This document shows positions 42,295 through 50,827 of a DNA stretch of 64,000 nt, piece by piece (positions within the stretch are counted from its first letter, which is position 1; each line of letters starts with the position of its first letter). Source of the stretch: SHYR01 sp036013055 (GTDB taxonomy: Bacteria > Chloroflexota > Dehalococcoidia > UBA2979); assembly GCA_036013055.1 (NCBI GenBank), contig DASCQM010000003.1:62001-126000 (forward strand), in the 5' to 3' direction. A model generated the notes under the pieces. The model made no database searches and was not told where the DNA came from. It worked only from the letters and a program-made list of their open reading frames with translations. The translations under genes were made by a program, and so were the position numbers.

Positions 42295-42813
42295 TTACTC
42301 CGCGCGAAAGTCACCGGATTTGCCGCCGGACTTCGCGACGAGCCGCACCGCCTCGATATGCATCGTGCGCTCGACCGCCTTACACATGTCGTAGACGGTC
42401 AGCGCCGCCACACTGACGGCTGTCAGCGCCTCCATCTCGACGCCAGTCTGAGCGGTCGTGCGTACGGTCGCCTCGATCACGATCGCGGGGCTGGCGTGGT
42501 CCGGATCGAGCAGAAGTTCGACGGCACTGAGCGGGAGCGGGTGACAGAGCGGAATCAGGTCCGGCGTGCGCTTGGCAGCCATCACACCGGCCACGCGCGC
42601 CACCGCCAGGACATCGCCCTTCGGGATCTGCCCATCGACGATCAGACGCAGCGTCTCGGGCTGCATCTCGATGCGTCCTCGTGCCGTCGCCTCGCGCACC
42701 GTCGTGTCCTTGGCGGAGACATCAACCATGCGCGCGCGCCCCTGCTCGTCGAGGTGGCTCAGTCCCGCGTCTCCCGCGGTCGCGGATGGGGTCTGCTCGC
42801 TGCTCACGCTCAC
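42295..42813 (-). CDS. moaC: Cyclic pyranopterin monophosphate synthase
   Basis: A 172-residue MoaC, acting after MoaA in molybdenum-cofactor synthesis to form cyclic pyranopterin monophosphate. Motifs are LIPLCHPLPLS, GVEMEALTAVSVAA, DMCKAVER and the Lys-containing KSGGKSGDF. The protein has about 15 extra N-terminal residues before SHLDEQGRARMVDVS. It lies just downstream of moaA (19 bases between). Other Mo-cofactor genes are not in view. Confidence 0.95.
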   Translation of the reverse strand: MSVSSEQTPSATAGDAGLSHLDEQGRARMVDVSAKDTTVREATARGRIEMQPETLRLIVDGQIPKGDVLAVARVAGVMAAKRTPDLIPLCHPLPLSAVELLLDPDHASPAIVIEATVRTTAQTGVEMEALTAVSVAALTVYDMCKAVERTMHIEAVRLVAKSGGKSGDFRAE

Positions 42814-42832
42814 CGTCGATCTCCGCCCGAGC

Positions 42833-43876
42833 CTATCCGCCGATGTATGACATCTCGATGCGAGGCAGGTCGCCGCTCGCGCTGGATCGCAGCTCCGAGT
42901 AGCGGTCCTCGCGCTCCGCCCAGACGCCGCGAATCAGATCCGCGAGCGCGCCATCATCGATGCCTTCGCGCAGCGCGGCGCGCAGGTCGATGCCCTGGAT
43001 CGCGAAGAGGCAGGTGTAGAGGCGGCCGTCCGCCGAAATACGGGCGCGGGTGCATGTCGCGCAGAACGGCTCGGTGACCGACGTGATCAGGCCGATCTCG
43101 CCCTCGCCGTCGGCGTACGCCCAGCGCTTCGCCACCTCGCCGTCGTAGTTCGGCTCAAGCGGCACCAGTGGCAGTTCGGCGTTGATACGCTCAATCAGGT
43201 CGGCCGAGGTCACGACCTCGCCGAGGTTCCAGCCGTTGGTCGTGCCGACGTCCATGAACTCGATGAAACGAACGATGTGGCCCGTGCCCTTGAAGTGCCG
43301 TGCCAGATCGACCAGCGTGTGGTCGTTCACACCGCGACGGACGACGGCGTTGATCTTCACGGGGCCGAGCCCCGCCGCGGTCGCCGCCTCGATGCCCTCG
43401 AGCACGCGCGTGACCGGGATCTCGGCGTCATTCATCGCACGGAAGACGCCGTCGTCGAGCGAGTCGAGGCTGACGGTGATGCGATCGAGGCCAGCCTCCG
43501 CCAGCGCGTCCGCTTGCGCGGCGAGCAGCGACGCATTCGTCGTCAGCGCGAGGTCAACGCCATCGCCATCACCCTCGATGGCGGAAAGCATCGCGATCAG
43601 CTTCGGCAGGTCGGCGCGCAGTAGCGGCTCGCCGCCGGTCAGCCGGAACTTCTGCACGCCGAGGTCGGCAAAGACACTGGCGGTGCGAGCGATCTCCTCG
43701 AAGCTGAGAATCTCGTCGCGGGGCAGAAACGTGAAGTCAGAACCAAAGACCTCGCGCGGCATGCAGTAGCGGCAGCGGAAGTTGCAGCGGTCGGTGACGG
43801 AGATGCGCAAGTCCTGCAGCGGCCGCTGGAAGCGGTCGAGCAGCGGCAGATCGGCAGGCGAATCGGGCGCGGTCAT
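42833..43876 (-). CDS. moaA: GTP 3',8-cyclase
   Basis: A 347-residue radical-SAM enzyme. The N-terminal cluster motif is CNFRCRYCMP, followed by FTGGEPL-like RLTGGEPLLR. The C-terminal cluster is C-x2-C-x13-C (FCATCTRARISADGRLYTCL), and the chain ends in the Gly-Gly needed for catalysis (SYIGG). It converts GTP to the 3',8-cyclo intermediate used by MoaC. Its start overlaps the stop of the following pyrophosphatase gene by 4 bases. Confidence 0.96.
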   Translation of the reverse strand: MTAPDSPADLPLLDRFQRPLQDLRISVTDRCNFRCRYCMPREVFGSDFTFLPRDEILSFEEIARTASVFADLGVQKFRLTGGEPLLRADLPKLIAMLSAIEGDGDGVDLALTTNASLLAAQADALAEAGLDRITVSLDSLDDGVFRAMNDAEIPVTRVLEGIEAATAAGLGPVKINAVVRRGVNDHTLVDLARHFKGTGHIVRFIEFMDVGTTNGWNLGEVVTSADLIERINAELPLVPLEPNYDGEVAKRWAYADGEGEIGLITSVTEPFCATCTRARISADGRLYTCLFAIQGIDLRAALREGIDDGALADLIRGVWAEREDRYSELRSSASGDLPRIEMSYIGG

Positions 43877-44487
43877 GCGAGTTCCTTCAGCACCTTGATC
43901 ATCGCACGAATTGCCAGCGCCCGGTGGCTAAACGCTGACTTCTCGTCGCCAATCTGCGCCATGGTGCGCCCGTCCGGCAGCTCGAACACCGGATCGTAGC
44001 CAAACCCGTTCGCGCCGCGCGGCTCAGCCGCGATCCGCCCCTCGACGGTGCCCTCGCGCGAAACCGTCGCGCCCCCCGGCAGCGCGAGCACGATCGACGC
44101 CCGGAAGCGTGCCGCCCGACGCCCAGCCGGCACGTCGCGCAGCTCGTCGAGCAGCAACCCGCAGCGCTGGTGGTCGTCGCTCGCCCGCCGTCCGCCGTAG
44201 CGCGCCGAGAAGACGCCGGGACGACCATCGAGGGCATCGACCTCCAGCCCGGAGTCGTCCGCAAGCGCGGGGAGCCGGGCGGCGCGAGAGAACGCGATCG
44301 CCTTCAGCGTGGCGTTCTCAAGGTAGGAGCGCCCGCCCTCGATCACGTCGGGCGCGGAGAGCGCGATGTCGGCTGGGGCCAGCACCTCCCAGCCGCAACC
44401 ATCAAGCAGCTCGCGCAGCTCGCGCACCTTGCCGGCGTTGCCCGTCGCGAGCACGAGCCGCCTGGGAGCGGACTGACTGGTCGCCAC
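43873..44487 (-). CDS. rdgB: XTP/dITP diphosphatase
   Basis: A 204-residue HAM1/RdgB-family nucleotide pyrophosphatase that removes non-canonical purine triphosphates. Motifs LVLATGNAGKVRELRELL at the start, ADDSGLEVDALDGRPGVFSARYGG, NGFGYDPVFELPDGRTMAQ and FSHRALAI are intact. It overlaps moaA by four bases and follows the FBP aldolase/phosphatase gene by 7 bases, so all may be one transcript. Confidence 0.96.
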   Translation of the reverse strand: MATSQSAPRRLVLATGNAGKVRELRELLDGCGWEVLAPADIALSAPDVIEGGRSYLENATLKAIAFSRAARLPALADDSGLEVDALDGRPGVFSARYGGRRASDDHQRCGLLLDELRDVPAGRRAARFRASIVLALPGGATVSREGTVEGRIAAEPRGANGFGYDPVFELPDGRTMAQIGDEKSAFSHRALAIRAMIKVLKELA

Positions 44488-44494
44488 AGGAACG

Positions 44495-45589
44495 CTAGCG
44501 CAGCTCGACCCAGCGGGGGTCCAGCTTCTCGGCGACGGACGGCATCGTCATGAACTCCATCTCGTCGAGCGGCAGACGGTGGGGCTCAAAGGGGCCGTGC
44601 TTACGCAGGTAGTCCGTGACCGTGTTCGCCTCCGCACGTGCGTTGTCGAAGGACGGGTCGTCGAAGAGGTCGCGCGGACCGACGAGCTTGCCTTCGGCGA
44701 GCTGGAAGCCGAGTGCCACCACCCGAGGCGGCCCGTCGAAACGGCCGGCCTGCGCGTTCGCAGTCGCTACCGGCATCAGCGGACCGGTGTGGGAGCCGCG
44801 CATGAAGCCCTCGACGGTCCACGCGGTCGTGAACGGCTCCAGCGCCTCGCCAACGGCCGGGAAGTCGCCCTGGCAGCGCACGATCAGCGCCGGGTCGTCG
44901 CTGCCGACGTAACGCCCTGCCGCCGCCGCGAGCTTGTCCGTCGACGCGACGGCGACGACATCGCCACCACGACTGACGACGCGCTTCACCACGTAGCGTG
45001 AGGAAGCACCGATGAAGACCAGCAGGTCGTAGAGCTCTTCCGGCACGCCGAGCATGATCTTTCGCTGCGCCTTGACGTCGTGCACCTCGAACGCGAATCC
45101 CGCGTGCATCGACTCGGCCATCACGAGACCGGGCGTGTTGAAGGGGTCGGCGAAGGTCTTGTAGAGCGGGATGTTGAACGCACCGGTCGATGTCTCGCTG
45201 GCGAGAAAGACGATTACCGGCTCGGACGTCCGCTCCTCGAATTGCAGCTCGGCGGAGACCGGGCCCGCCCCGGTGATGCTGCCCGGGAAGGTGTCGACAA
45301 GCAGATCCTGTCCCGCGCCGTAGAGCTTCAACTGCCGGGCGACGGCGGTGCCCTCGACGAAGGTGTCCCAGGCGAAGCGGTGGACGGTCTCGGCGTCCTC
45401 GCCGTGCTCGTGCGAGACGATCAGCACGAGGTCTTCGCCGCAGTGCGTGACGAGCCCATCGATCAGCAGCCCGGCCTGCACGGAGCGCTCGACCGCCTCC
45501 GAAGCGATGGCGAGCAGGTCCGGATGCACGGCCGATTGGCCGACGAATCCGCCGACGGCAGCCTTGATCACGCTCAGTGTCTGCGGCAT
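44495..45589 (-). CDS. Fructose-1,6-bisphosphate aldolase/phosphatase (archaeal type)
   Basis: A 364-residue bifunctional gluconeogenic enzyme (FBPA/P, class V FBPase). It condenses triose phosphates and then dephosphorylates the product. Typical segments are IKAAVGGFVGQSAVHPDL, SHEHGED, FADPFNTPGLVMAESMHAGF and the Tyr-x2-Lys pair (SRYVVKRVV) that forms the Schiff base in the aldolase mode. This enzyme is characteristic of archaea and deep or thermophilic bacterial lineages, supporting the lineage guess. The start at 45589 (PQTLSVIKA) matches the family. Confidence 0.93.
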   Translation of the reverse strand: MPQTLSVIKAAVGGFVGQSAVHPDLLAIASEAVERSVQAGLLIDGLVTHCGEDLVLIVSHEHGEDAETVHRFAWDTFVEGTAVARQLKLYGAGQDLLVDTFPGSITGAGPVSAELQFEERTSEPVIVFLASETSTGAFNIPLYKTFADPFNTPGLVMAESMHAGFAFEVHDVKAQRKIMLGVPEELYDLLVFIGASSRYVVKRVVSRGGDVVAVASTDKLAAAAGRYVGSDDPALIVRCQGDFPAVGEALEPFTTAWTVEGFMRGSHTGPLMPVATANAQAGRFDGPPRVVALGFQLAEGKLVGPRDLFDDPSFDNARAEANTVTDYLRKHGPFEPHRLPLDEMEFMTMPSVAEKLDPRWVELR

Positions 45590-45700
45590 GGCATTCCTCG
45601 CGATGTGCTCGCAGATACGGGCGCAAGCTGACGGCGCGGATCGTAGCGACGGCGGACGAGGGCGGTCAAACCGTCACGCGTGCCGCCACCATCGTCGCGG

Positions 45701-46453
45701 CTACGCCTGCGCGGCGAGCGGACCGAGCCGCGTCTCCAGTTCCGTGATCGCCTGCTCGGCGATTCCCCTCGTCTTCGACTGCAGGTCCCACTCAAGGTGC
45801 GCCGAGTTGTCGAAGAACTGGCGCAGGGCGACCAGCGTCTCGCGATCGCGCTGATGCTGGTGGTCTCCATCGACCGCGCGGAAGCCCTGTAGCTTCCGTC
45901 GTCCCTCGCGGCCACCCTCGGAGGTGTACCAGTCGCGGATCGCCACGCCGCAGCCGGTCGCGGCGAGCGTCTCACCGAGCGGCGTCGCGCGCGGCGGTGC
46001 GCCGGCGGCAAGCGCGCGAGCGGTCATCGAGCGCGCGGAGGAGTCGTACTCGACCATCAGATGGCCGCCGACAGGAACGAGTTGTGCGAGGTGGCCGAAG
46101 ACGACCCGCTCGACGGACTCGGGCACGGTCACTTCCTGCCCGCTATCCATCGGCAGCACCTCCCGGTAGTCGATCACCTCAACCCAGTTGTGCCCCGCGA
46201 CCGGGCCGGTGTTCACGATGCCGAGCAGCAGCGCGTCGTTGCTGTGCCCCAGCTCCTTGCTCTCGAGGAAGAGCCGGAAGTAGTGCGCCCCGACGGCGTT
46301 CGACGGCCCGAGCCACGCCTCGATGCTGATGTCGACGCCAACGGCTGCGCCATCCCAGCGCGCCGCCGGGTGAGCGGGCAGCTCGCCGAGGCGACGCCAG
46401 CGAGGGTCGGGCGAACCGTCCGATGTGCCATTCGATGTCCCGCTCGATGTCAT
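45701..46453 (-). CDS. Hypothetical protein, possibly DUF1122 family
   Basis: A 250-residue soluble protein. The middle (GAHYFRLFLESKELGHSND, VEVIDYREVL, GHLMVEYDSSARSMTARAL) resembles my memory of the archaeal/bacterial DUF1122 family, a weak recall. The C-terminal part is helical (LVALRQFFDNSAHLEWDL). No catalytic motif is clear. It is divergent from the FolC-like gene, 54 bases away, and follows no operon partner. Confidence 0.55.
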   Translation of the reverse strand: MTSSGTSNGTSDGSPDPRWRRLGELPAHPAARWDGAAVGVDISIEAWLGPSNAVGAHYFRLFLESKELGHSNDALLLGIVNTGPVAGHNWVEVIDYREVLPMDSGQEVTVPESVERVVFGHLAQLVPVGGHLMVEYDSSARSMTARALAAGAPPRATPLGETLAATGCGVAIRDWYTSEGGREGRRKLQGFRAVDGDHQHQRDRETLVALRQFFDNSAHLEWDLQSKTRGIAEQAITELETRLGPLAAQA

Positions 46454-46507
46454 GACAAGAACGTATCAGGTCGCGCGCTCCGCAGGCACGCTGGATACAC
46501 TGCCCGC

Positions 46508-47857
46508 ATGACGAGCGACAGCGATCTCCAGGCGTACATCGGTGCCGTTCGACGCCTGCTCGCGCACGGTGGGTTCGAGCGCACGGGCAACGCCGCCGAG
46601 GCGAAGAAGTGGGATGTCGACCACATCGGCGCGTTCCTCGACGCCCACGACCGGCCGGATGCGCGCCACACCGTCCACATCGCCGGCAGCAAGGGCAAGG
46701 GCTCGACCGCGACGATGGTCGAGAGCATCCTGCGCGCCGCCGGTGCCCACACCTTGCTTGAGACCTCGCCGGACCTGCACCAGGCACGCGAACGCATCGC
46801 AATCGACGGCGAGGCGATCGACCACGCGACGTTCGCCACAGTCGCCGATCGCCTGCTCGCGGACGAAGCCAGCGCCGGCTGGTCCTATTTCGAGCTGCTG
46901 ACCGTGATGGGCTGGCTTGCTGCCGCCGAAGCCGGCTGCGACTGGCAGGTGCTTGAGTGCGGGCTCGGCGGCCGGCTCGACACCACGAACGCCGTCGCCG
47001 GGAAGGCCGTTGCGACGATCATGCCGATCGACCTCGAACACACCGCCATCCTCGGCGAAACGATCCGCGAGATCGCGGCGGAGAAGGCCGGCATCATCAC
47101 CGGCCCGTGCGAGGTCGTCGTCTCGCCGATGCGCGCCTCGGCGCTCGACATGATGCGGGCGCGTGCGCATGAGGTCGGCGCGACGCTGCACGTGATCGAG
47201 GACGACTGCGCCGTCCGCGTCGCGAGCCAGAACCTCGAAGGCCAGCAGATCGACCTGAAGACGCCGCTGCGCACCTACCGAGGGCTGCGCCTGCGGCTCG
47301 TCGGCCCGCACCAGGTGCAGAACGCCGCGACCGCGGTGCGCAGCGCCGAGCTGGCGTGGGCGAGCACTGGTGAGGAGCTGCCGGAAGCCGCCGTGAAGGA
47401 CGGTCTCGCGAGAGCGCAGATCGCCGGCCGCTTCGAGGTCGTGCGCCAGAAGCCGCTGACGATCGTCGACGGCATGCACACGCCCCTCGCAGCGAAGCGA
47501 TTCCGCCAGACGATCGCGAAGCTGAAGCTCCCGGCCGAGCGCGTCACCGTCGTCGGGCTCTTCGACGGCAAGGAGACGGATGACATCGCCGAGGCGCTGG
47601 TCGAGCGCGGCGAGACAGTGATCGTCGCGCCTCCGAACTCGGAACGCGCCGCCGACGTCGTCGACGTCGTGCGCGCGTTCACCGAGGCCGGGGCGAACGT
47701 GCAGCGGGCAGCGAACATCGAGGGCGCGATCGACGTCGCCAGTGCGATCGCGGGCGAGCGGGGGGTGGTCTTCGTCGTCGGCAGCCTCTACACCGTCGCC
47801 GAGGCGCGCGAGCAGTTGCTGGCCGTCGCCGGTGACCGGGCGTTTGGCCTGCGCTAG
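46508..47857 (+). CDS. folC: Folylpolyglutamate/dihydrofolate synthase-like ligase
   Basis: A 449-residue Mur-ligase-like protein. The ATP loop is AGSKGKGSTATMVESIL, the second motif ETSPDLHQARERIAIDG, the carbamylated-Lys/Mg region LECGLGGRLDTTNAV, then DLEHTAILGETIREIAAEKAGI, all FolC hallmarks. It adds glutamates to folate. ATG 46508 is preferred: a -10-like TACACT ends 6 bases before it (leaderless type), and the longer frame is antisense to its neighbour. Confidence 0.9.
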   Translation: MTSDSDLQAYIGAVRRLLAHGGFERTGNAAEAKKWDVDHIGAFLDAHDRPDARHTVHIAGSKGKGSTATMVESILRAAGAHTLLETSPDLHQARERIAIDGEAIDHATFATVADRLLADEASAGWSYFELLTVMGWLAAAEAGCDWQVLECGLGGRLDTTNAVAGKAVATIMPIDLEHTAILGETIREIAAEKAGIITGPCEVVVSPMRASALDMMRARAHEVGATLHVIEDDCAVRVASQNLEGQQIDLKTPLRTYRGLRLRLVGPHQVQNAATAVRSAELAWASTGEELPEAAVKDGLARAQIAGRFEVVRQKPLTIVDGMHTPLAAKRFRQTIAKLKLPAERVTVVGLFDGKETDDIAEALVERGETVIVAPPNSERAADVVDVVRAFTEAGANVQRAANIEGAIDVASAIAGERGVVFVVGSLYTVAEAREQLLAVAGDRAFGLR

Positions 47858-47895
47858 TGCGATACTGGCGACCGACCGCGAGAGATTGGGCATAG

Positions 47896-49179
47896 ATGGC
47901 ACAGAACGGCACGGATGCGAACGGGCGACGTCGCGTGGTCGTGACCGGTCTCGGCGTCGTCTGCCCGCTCGGCAACGACCTCGAGACGATGTGGTCGCAG
48001 TCGATCGCGGGAATCTCAGCCACCGGCCGGCTCTCGGTTGTCGACGCACTCGATGACCCCGACACCTACCCCTGCCAGGTCAGCGGCGAGGTGCAGGACT
48101 TCGACCCGACGCAATACCTCGACCGCAAGACCGCACGTCGGATGGCACGCTTTTCGCAATTCGCGATCGCCGCGAGCAGCCAGGCGATCGCGCACGCCGG
48201 CCTCGACCTTGAGTCCGAAGACCGCGCGCGCATCGGCACGATCGTCGGCAACGGTGGCGGCGGACTGCCGAACACCGACCAGGCGATGCGCACGGTGTTG
48301 AAGCGCGGTGGCATGAAGGTCGACCCGCTCTTCATCGCGAAGATGCTGCCGAACATGGCCGCCGGCAACATCACAATCGAGTTCGGCCTGCAGGGCTACA
48401 CGAACACCGCGACCACCGCCTGCGCCGCAGGCACGCAGGGCATCGGCGACGCGGCGGAGGTGATCCGGCGCGGCACCGCAGACGTCATGATCGCCGGCGG
48501 CTCGGAGGCCGGGATCAGCGAGATCGGACTCGCCGGCTTCGCCTCCATGCGCGCGCTCTCGACAGCGCACAACGACAACCCCGAGGCCTCGTCGCGGCCC
48601 TTCGACCGTGACCGCAGCGGGCTCGTGCCCGGCGAGGGCGGCGGCATGCTGGTCCTCGAGAGCCTCGACCACGCGCTCGCTCGTGGCGCCACGCCGCTGG
48701 CGGAGATCGCCGGCTACGGCGTCAGCGCCGACGCCACCTACCTCGTCGCGCCGCCCGAAGACGGCAGCGGCGCGGCTCGTGCGATGCGCACGGCGCTCGA
48801 CGACGCGGGCCTGCCGCCGGAGGCCGTCGATGTCGTCTCCGCGCACGCCACCGCCACGCAGGTCGGCGACATCGCGGAGACCCACGCGCTGCACTCGGTC
48901 TTCGGCAAGCACGCCTACGACGTTCCGGTCACCGCGATGAAGTCGCAGATCGGCCACCTGCTCGGTGGGGCGGGCGGTGTGGAGACAGTCGCGGCGGTGC
49001 AAATGCTGCTGACGGGAACAATCCCGCCGACGGTGAACCTCGATAACCCCGACCCGGAGTGCGACCTCGACTACGTGCCGAACGAGGCGCGCAGCAGCGA
49101 CGTTGCAGTCGTCATGAAGGACTCCTTCGGCTTTGGTGGGCAGAACGCGGTGCTGATCTTCAAGCGATACGAAGGCTAG
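47896..49179 (+). CDS. fabF: 3-oxoacyl-ACP synthase II
   Basis: A 427-residue thiolase-fold condensing enzyme for fatty-acid elongation. The catalytic triad Cys-His-His is seen in TTACAAGTQ, SAHATATQVGD and KSQIGHLLGGAG; the FGFGGQNAVL ending is characteristic. The length and the RVVVTGLGVVCPLG start match FabF. It is not beside other fab genes. The next small membrane protein starts 5 bases after its stop. Confidence 0.94.
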   Translation: MAQNGTDANGRRRVVVTGLGVVCPLGNDLETMWSQSIAGISATGRLSVVDALDDPDTYPCQVSGEVQDFDPTQYLDRKTARRMARFSQFAIAASSQAIAHAGLDLESEDRARIGTIVGNGGGGLPNTDQAMRTVLKRGGMKVDPLFIAKMLPNMAAGNITIEFGLQGYTNTATTACAAGTQGIGDAAEVIRRGTADVMIAGGSEAGISEIGLAGFASMRALSTAHNDNPEASSRPFDRDRSGLVPGEGGGMLVLESLDHALARGATPLAEIAGYGVSADATYLVAPPEDGSGAARAMRTALDDAGLPPEAVDVVSAHATATQVGDIAETHALHSVFGKHAYDVPVTAMKSQIGHLLGGAGGVETVAAVQMLLTGTIPPTVNLDNPDPECDLDYVPNEARSSDVAVVMKDSFGFGGQNAVLIFKRYEG

Positions 49180-49183
49180 CGCG

Positions 49184-49714
49184 ATGCCAACAGCGATCCG
49201 AGTGATCTACGCGCTGGCGATCGGCGTCTTCGTGGTGCTCACCGTCGGCTTCGGCGGCGTCACCTTCTTCCCCGGCCCGGAATCACCCGACTTCGACACG
49301 GGCCCGCGCCCCGTTGCGACTGTCGACGACAAGGGCGTGCGTACTCTCCCGACCGAGGCTGAACTTGAAGCGCAAAGGGAACGGGACGACGCGTACGACG
49401 AATGGCGCGACGAACGAGACGCGCACCACCGTCGCATGCTGGCAGGGGTCGTCGTGGCGGGCGGGCTGTTGATCCTCGCGGGGGTCGCAGCGACGGCCCT
49501 CGTCGACGTGCTGCGCATCGGCTTCATGCTGGGCGGACTGTTCACCGTGCTCTGGGGGCTGGCCGCCTTCTCGGACGGCGTCGGCAGCGGCGCAAGATTC
49601 GCCGTCGCGCTGCTGACGCTGGCGGTGCTGGCCTCGCTGGCGCAGCCGGGTATCCGCAAGCGCGTGCGCAACGCGCTGCGCATTAGCGACTCGGACGACC
49701 TGCTACCGAGCTAA
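49184..49714 (+). CDS. Hypothetical membrane protein
   Basis: A 176-residue protein starting 5 bases after fabF. It has an N-terminal transmembrane segment (IYALAIGVFVVLTVGFGGVTFF), an acidic/charged loop (QRERDDAYDEWRDERDAHHRR), then three further hydrophobic segments. No family is recognised. The short gap suggests cotranscription with fabF. Confidence 0.65.
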   Translation: MPTAIRVIYALAIGVFVVLTVGFGGVTFFPGPESPDFDTGPRPVATVDDKGVRTLPTEAELEAQRERDDAYDEWRDERDAHHRRMLAGVVVAGGLLILAGVAATALVDVLRIGFMLGGLFTVLWGLAAFSDGVGSGARFAVALLTLAVLASLAQPGIRKRVRNALRISDSDDLLPS

Positions 49715-49754
49715 CGTCCACGCCGTCAGCAGCAGGCCTGGGCCGCAGTGTGCC

Positions 49755-50021
49755 TCAGGCGGCTGTGATGCCCTTCTCGTCGTCAGCCGTGATCGCCGGC
49801 AGCATCCCGTCGAGCATGATCTCCAGCGCCATCGTGTGCGCGCAGGTCGTGTTGTGGTCGAAGAACTCACACGAGCAACTCCATCGACCGTCGGCCAGAC
49901 TGACCTCGTGAGAGTCGTTCTGACCACTCACCGTGACCGCCAGGGTCGCGAAACCGAAGCGGTCGCGTTCCTCGGCGTATCGGTGCGCCTTCGCCACTTT
50001 GCCGATCATCCCAGAGTGCAT
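49755..50021 (-). CDS. SWIM zinc-finger protein
   Basis: An 88-residue protein with the SWIM motif CxCxnCxH (WSCSCEFFDHNTTCAH) and an upstream strand rich in Val/Ser (ATLAVTVSGQNDSHEVSL). Such domains bind DNA or proteins. Start 50021 has GGAG five bases upstream; a second ATG at 50009 overlaps the stop of a 38-codon upstream ORF (50122-50006) in an ATGA arrangement and could be the real, coupled start. The gene stands alone, with a hairpin in the leader region. Confidence 0.72.
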   Translation of the reverse strand: MHSGMIGKVAKAHRYAEERDRFGFATLAVTVSGQNDSHEVSLADGRWSCSCEFFDHNTTCAHTMALEIMLDGMLPAITADDEKGITAA

Positions 50022-50070
50022 GGGATCTCCAATCGCCCGAGGGGAGAACGAGGGCACCCGGAACACAAAG

Positions 50071-50092
50071 ACGCCGCGGTAAACCGCGGCGT
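50071..50092 (-). terminator. Hairpin between thpR and the SWIM gene
   Basis: ACGCCGCGG / CCGCGGCGT form a 9-bp stem with a 4-nt loop; on the minus strand it is followed by CTTTGTG. It likely ends the thpR transcript, or attenuates the SWIM gene if they share a message. Confidence 0.65.
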
Positions 50093-50201
50093 TGCGTCGT
50101 GCTTCGGGTGAGAAGTTTCCATCGCAAGACTCCTTCTGGCAGGAGACTAGACCTCCGTACGATCGCACGTCAACGGACGGTGGCAGGACCTTCGGACCTT
50201 G

Positions 50202-50810
50202 TCAGCCAGACGGAAGATCTCCCCCGCCCGTACGCGTCAGCGCGGTGTATGTCGGACCGTCGTTGCCGAGGTCGGATCGCACGAGCGCGACGCCCCTCGC
50301 GCGGAACTCCGACGCGGCCGTCACGGCCGGAGGAGCGACCGATGCGACCGCCTCCGCGATCGCTCGGCGCTCCGTGCGCGACGCCCGACGGTGCACGCGC
50401 GCGAGCGTGACGTGCGGCCGAAAGTCGCGCTCATCGGCTCTCACGCCGCTGCTCACAACGGCGCTCTCGACCGAAGCCGCGAGCCTCGCGAGCCCGCTTT
50501 CGTCACCGTCGATGCCGAGCCACACCACCTGCGTGCGTCCGGCTGGACCGAACGTGCCGGCAGCCGTCAACGCGAGGGCAACATCGATCGGCTTGGTGAC
50601 AGCCATTGCGTCGAGCGCTTCGCTGATCGTGGTGGCACGCTGCTGATCGACCTCGCCGATGAAGCGCAGCGTCAGGTGCAGTAGCGACGGGTCGACCCAG
50701 CGCAGACGTGCGCGGGCGTCGTCGTCGAGCCCGCCCTCGATCTCGCGTCGGACGCTGCGGGCGGCATCCCGCCACGCCTCGGGCAACTCGATCGCGACAA
50801 AGACGCGCAT
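50202..50810 (-). CDS. thpR: RNA 2',3'-cyclic phosphodiesterase (2'-5' RNA ligase family)
   Basis: A 202-residue LigT-fold protein. The two HxT motifs are HLTLRFIG and HVTLARV; N-terminal RVFVAIELPEAWR is typical. It opens 2',3'-cyclic phosphates at RNA ends; bacterial members show 2'-5' ligase activity in vitro. It is 17 bases downstream of the amidohydrolase gene on the same strand, with which it may be cotranscribed. Confidence 0.92.
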   Translation of the reverse strand: MRVFVAIELPEAWRDAARSVRREIEGGLDDDARARLRWVDPSLLHLTLRFIGEVDQQRATTISEALDAMAVTKPIDVALALTAAGTFGPAGRTQVVWLGIDGDESGLARLAASVESAVVSSGVRADERDFRPHVTLARVHRRASRTERRAIAEAVASVAPPAVTAASEFRARGVALVRSDLGNDGPTYTALTRTGGGDLPSG

Positions 50811-50827
50811 CGGACGCTCCGGTCCGC

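Noticed and set aside
46466..48049. Long antisense ORFs (for example 527 codons opposite folC and the start of fabF)
   Set aside because: They mirror codon structure of the real genes in high-G+C DNA, contain no family motif, and have Arg/His-rich or low-complexity composition.
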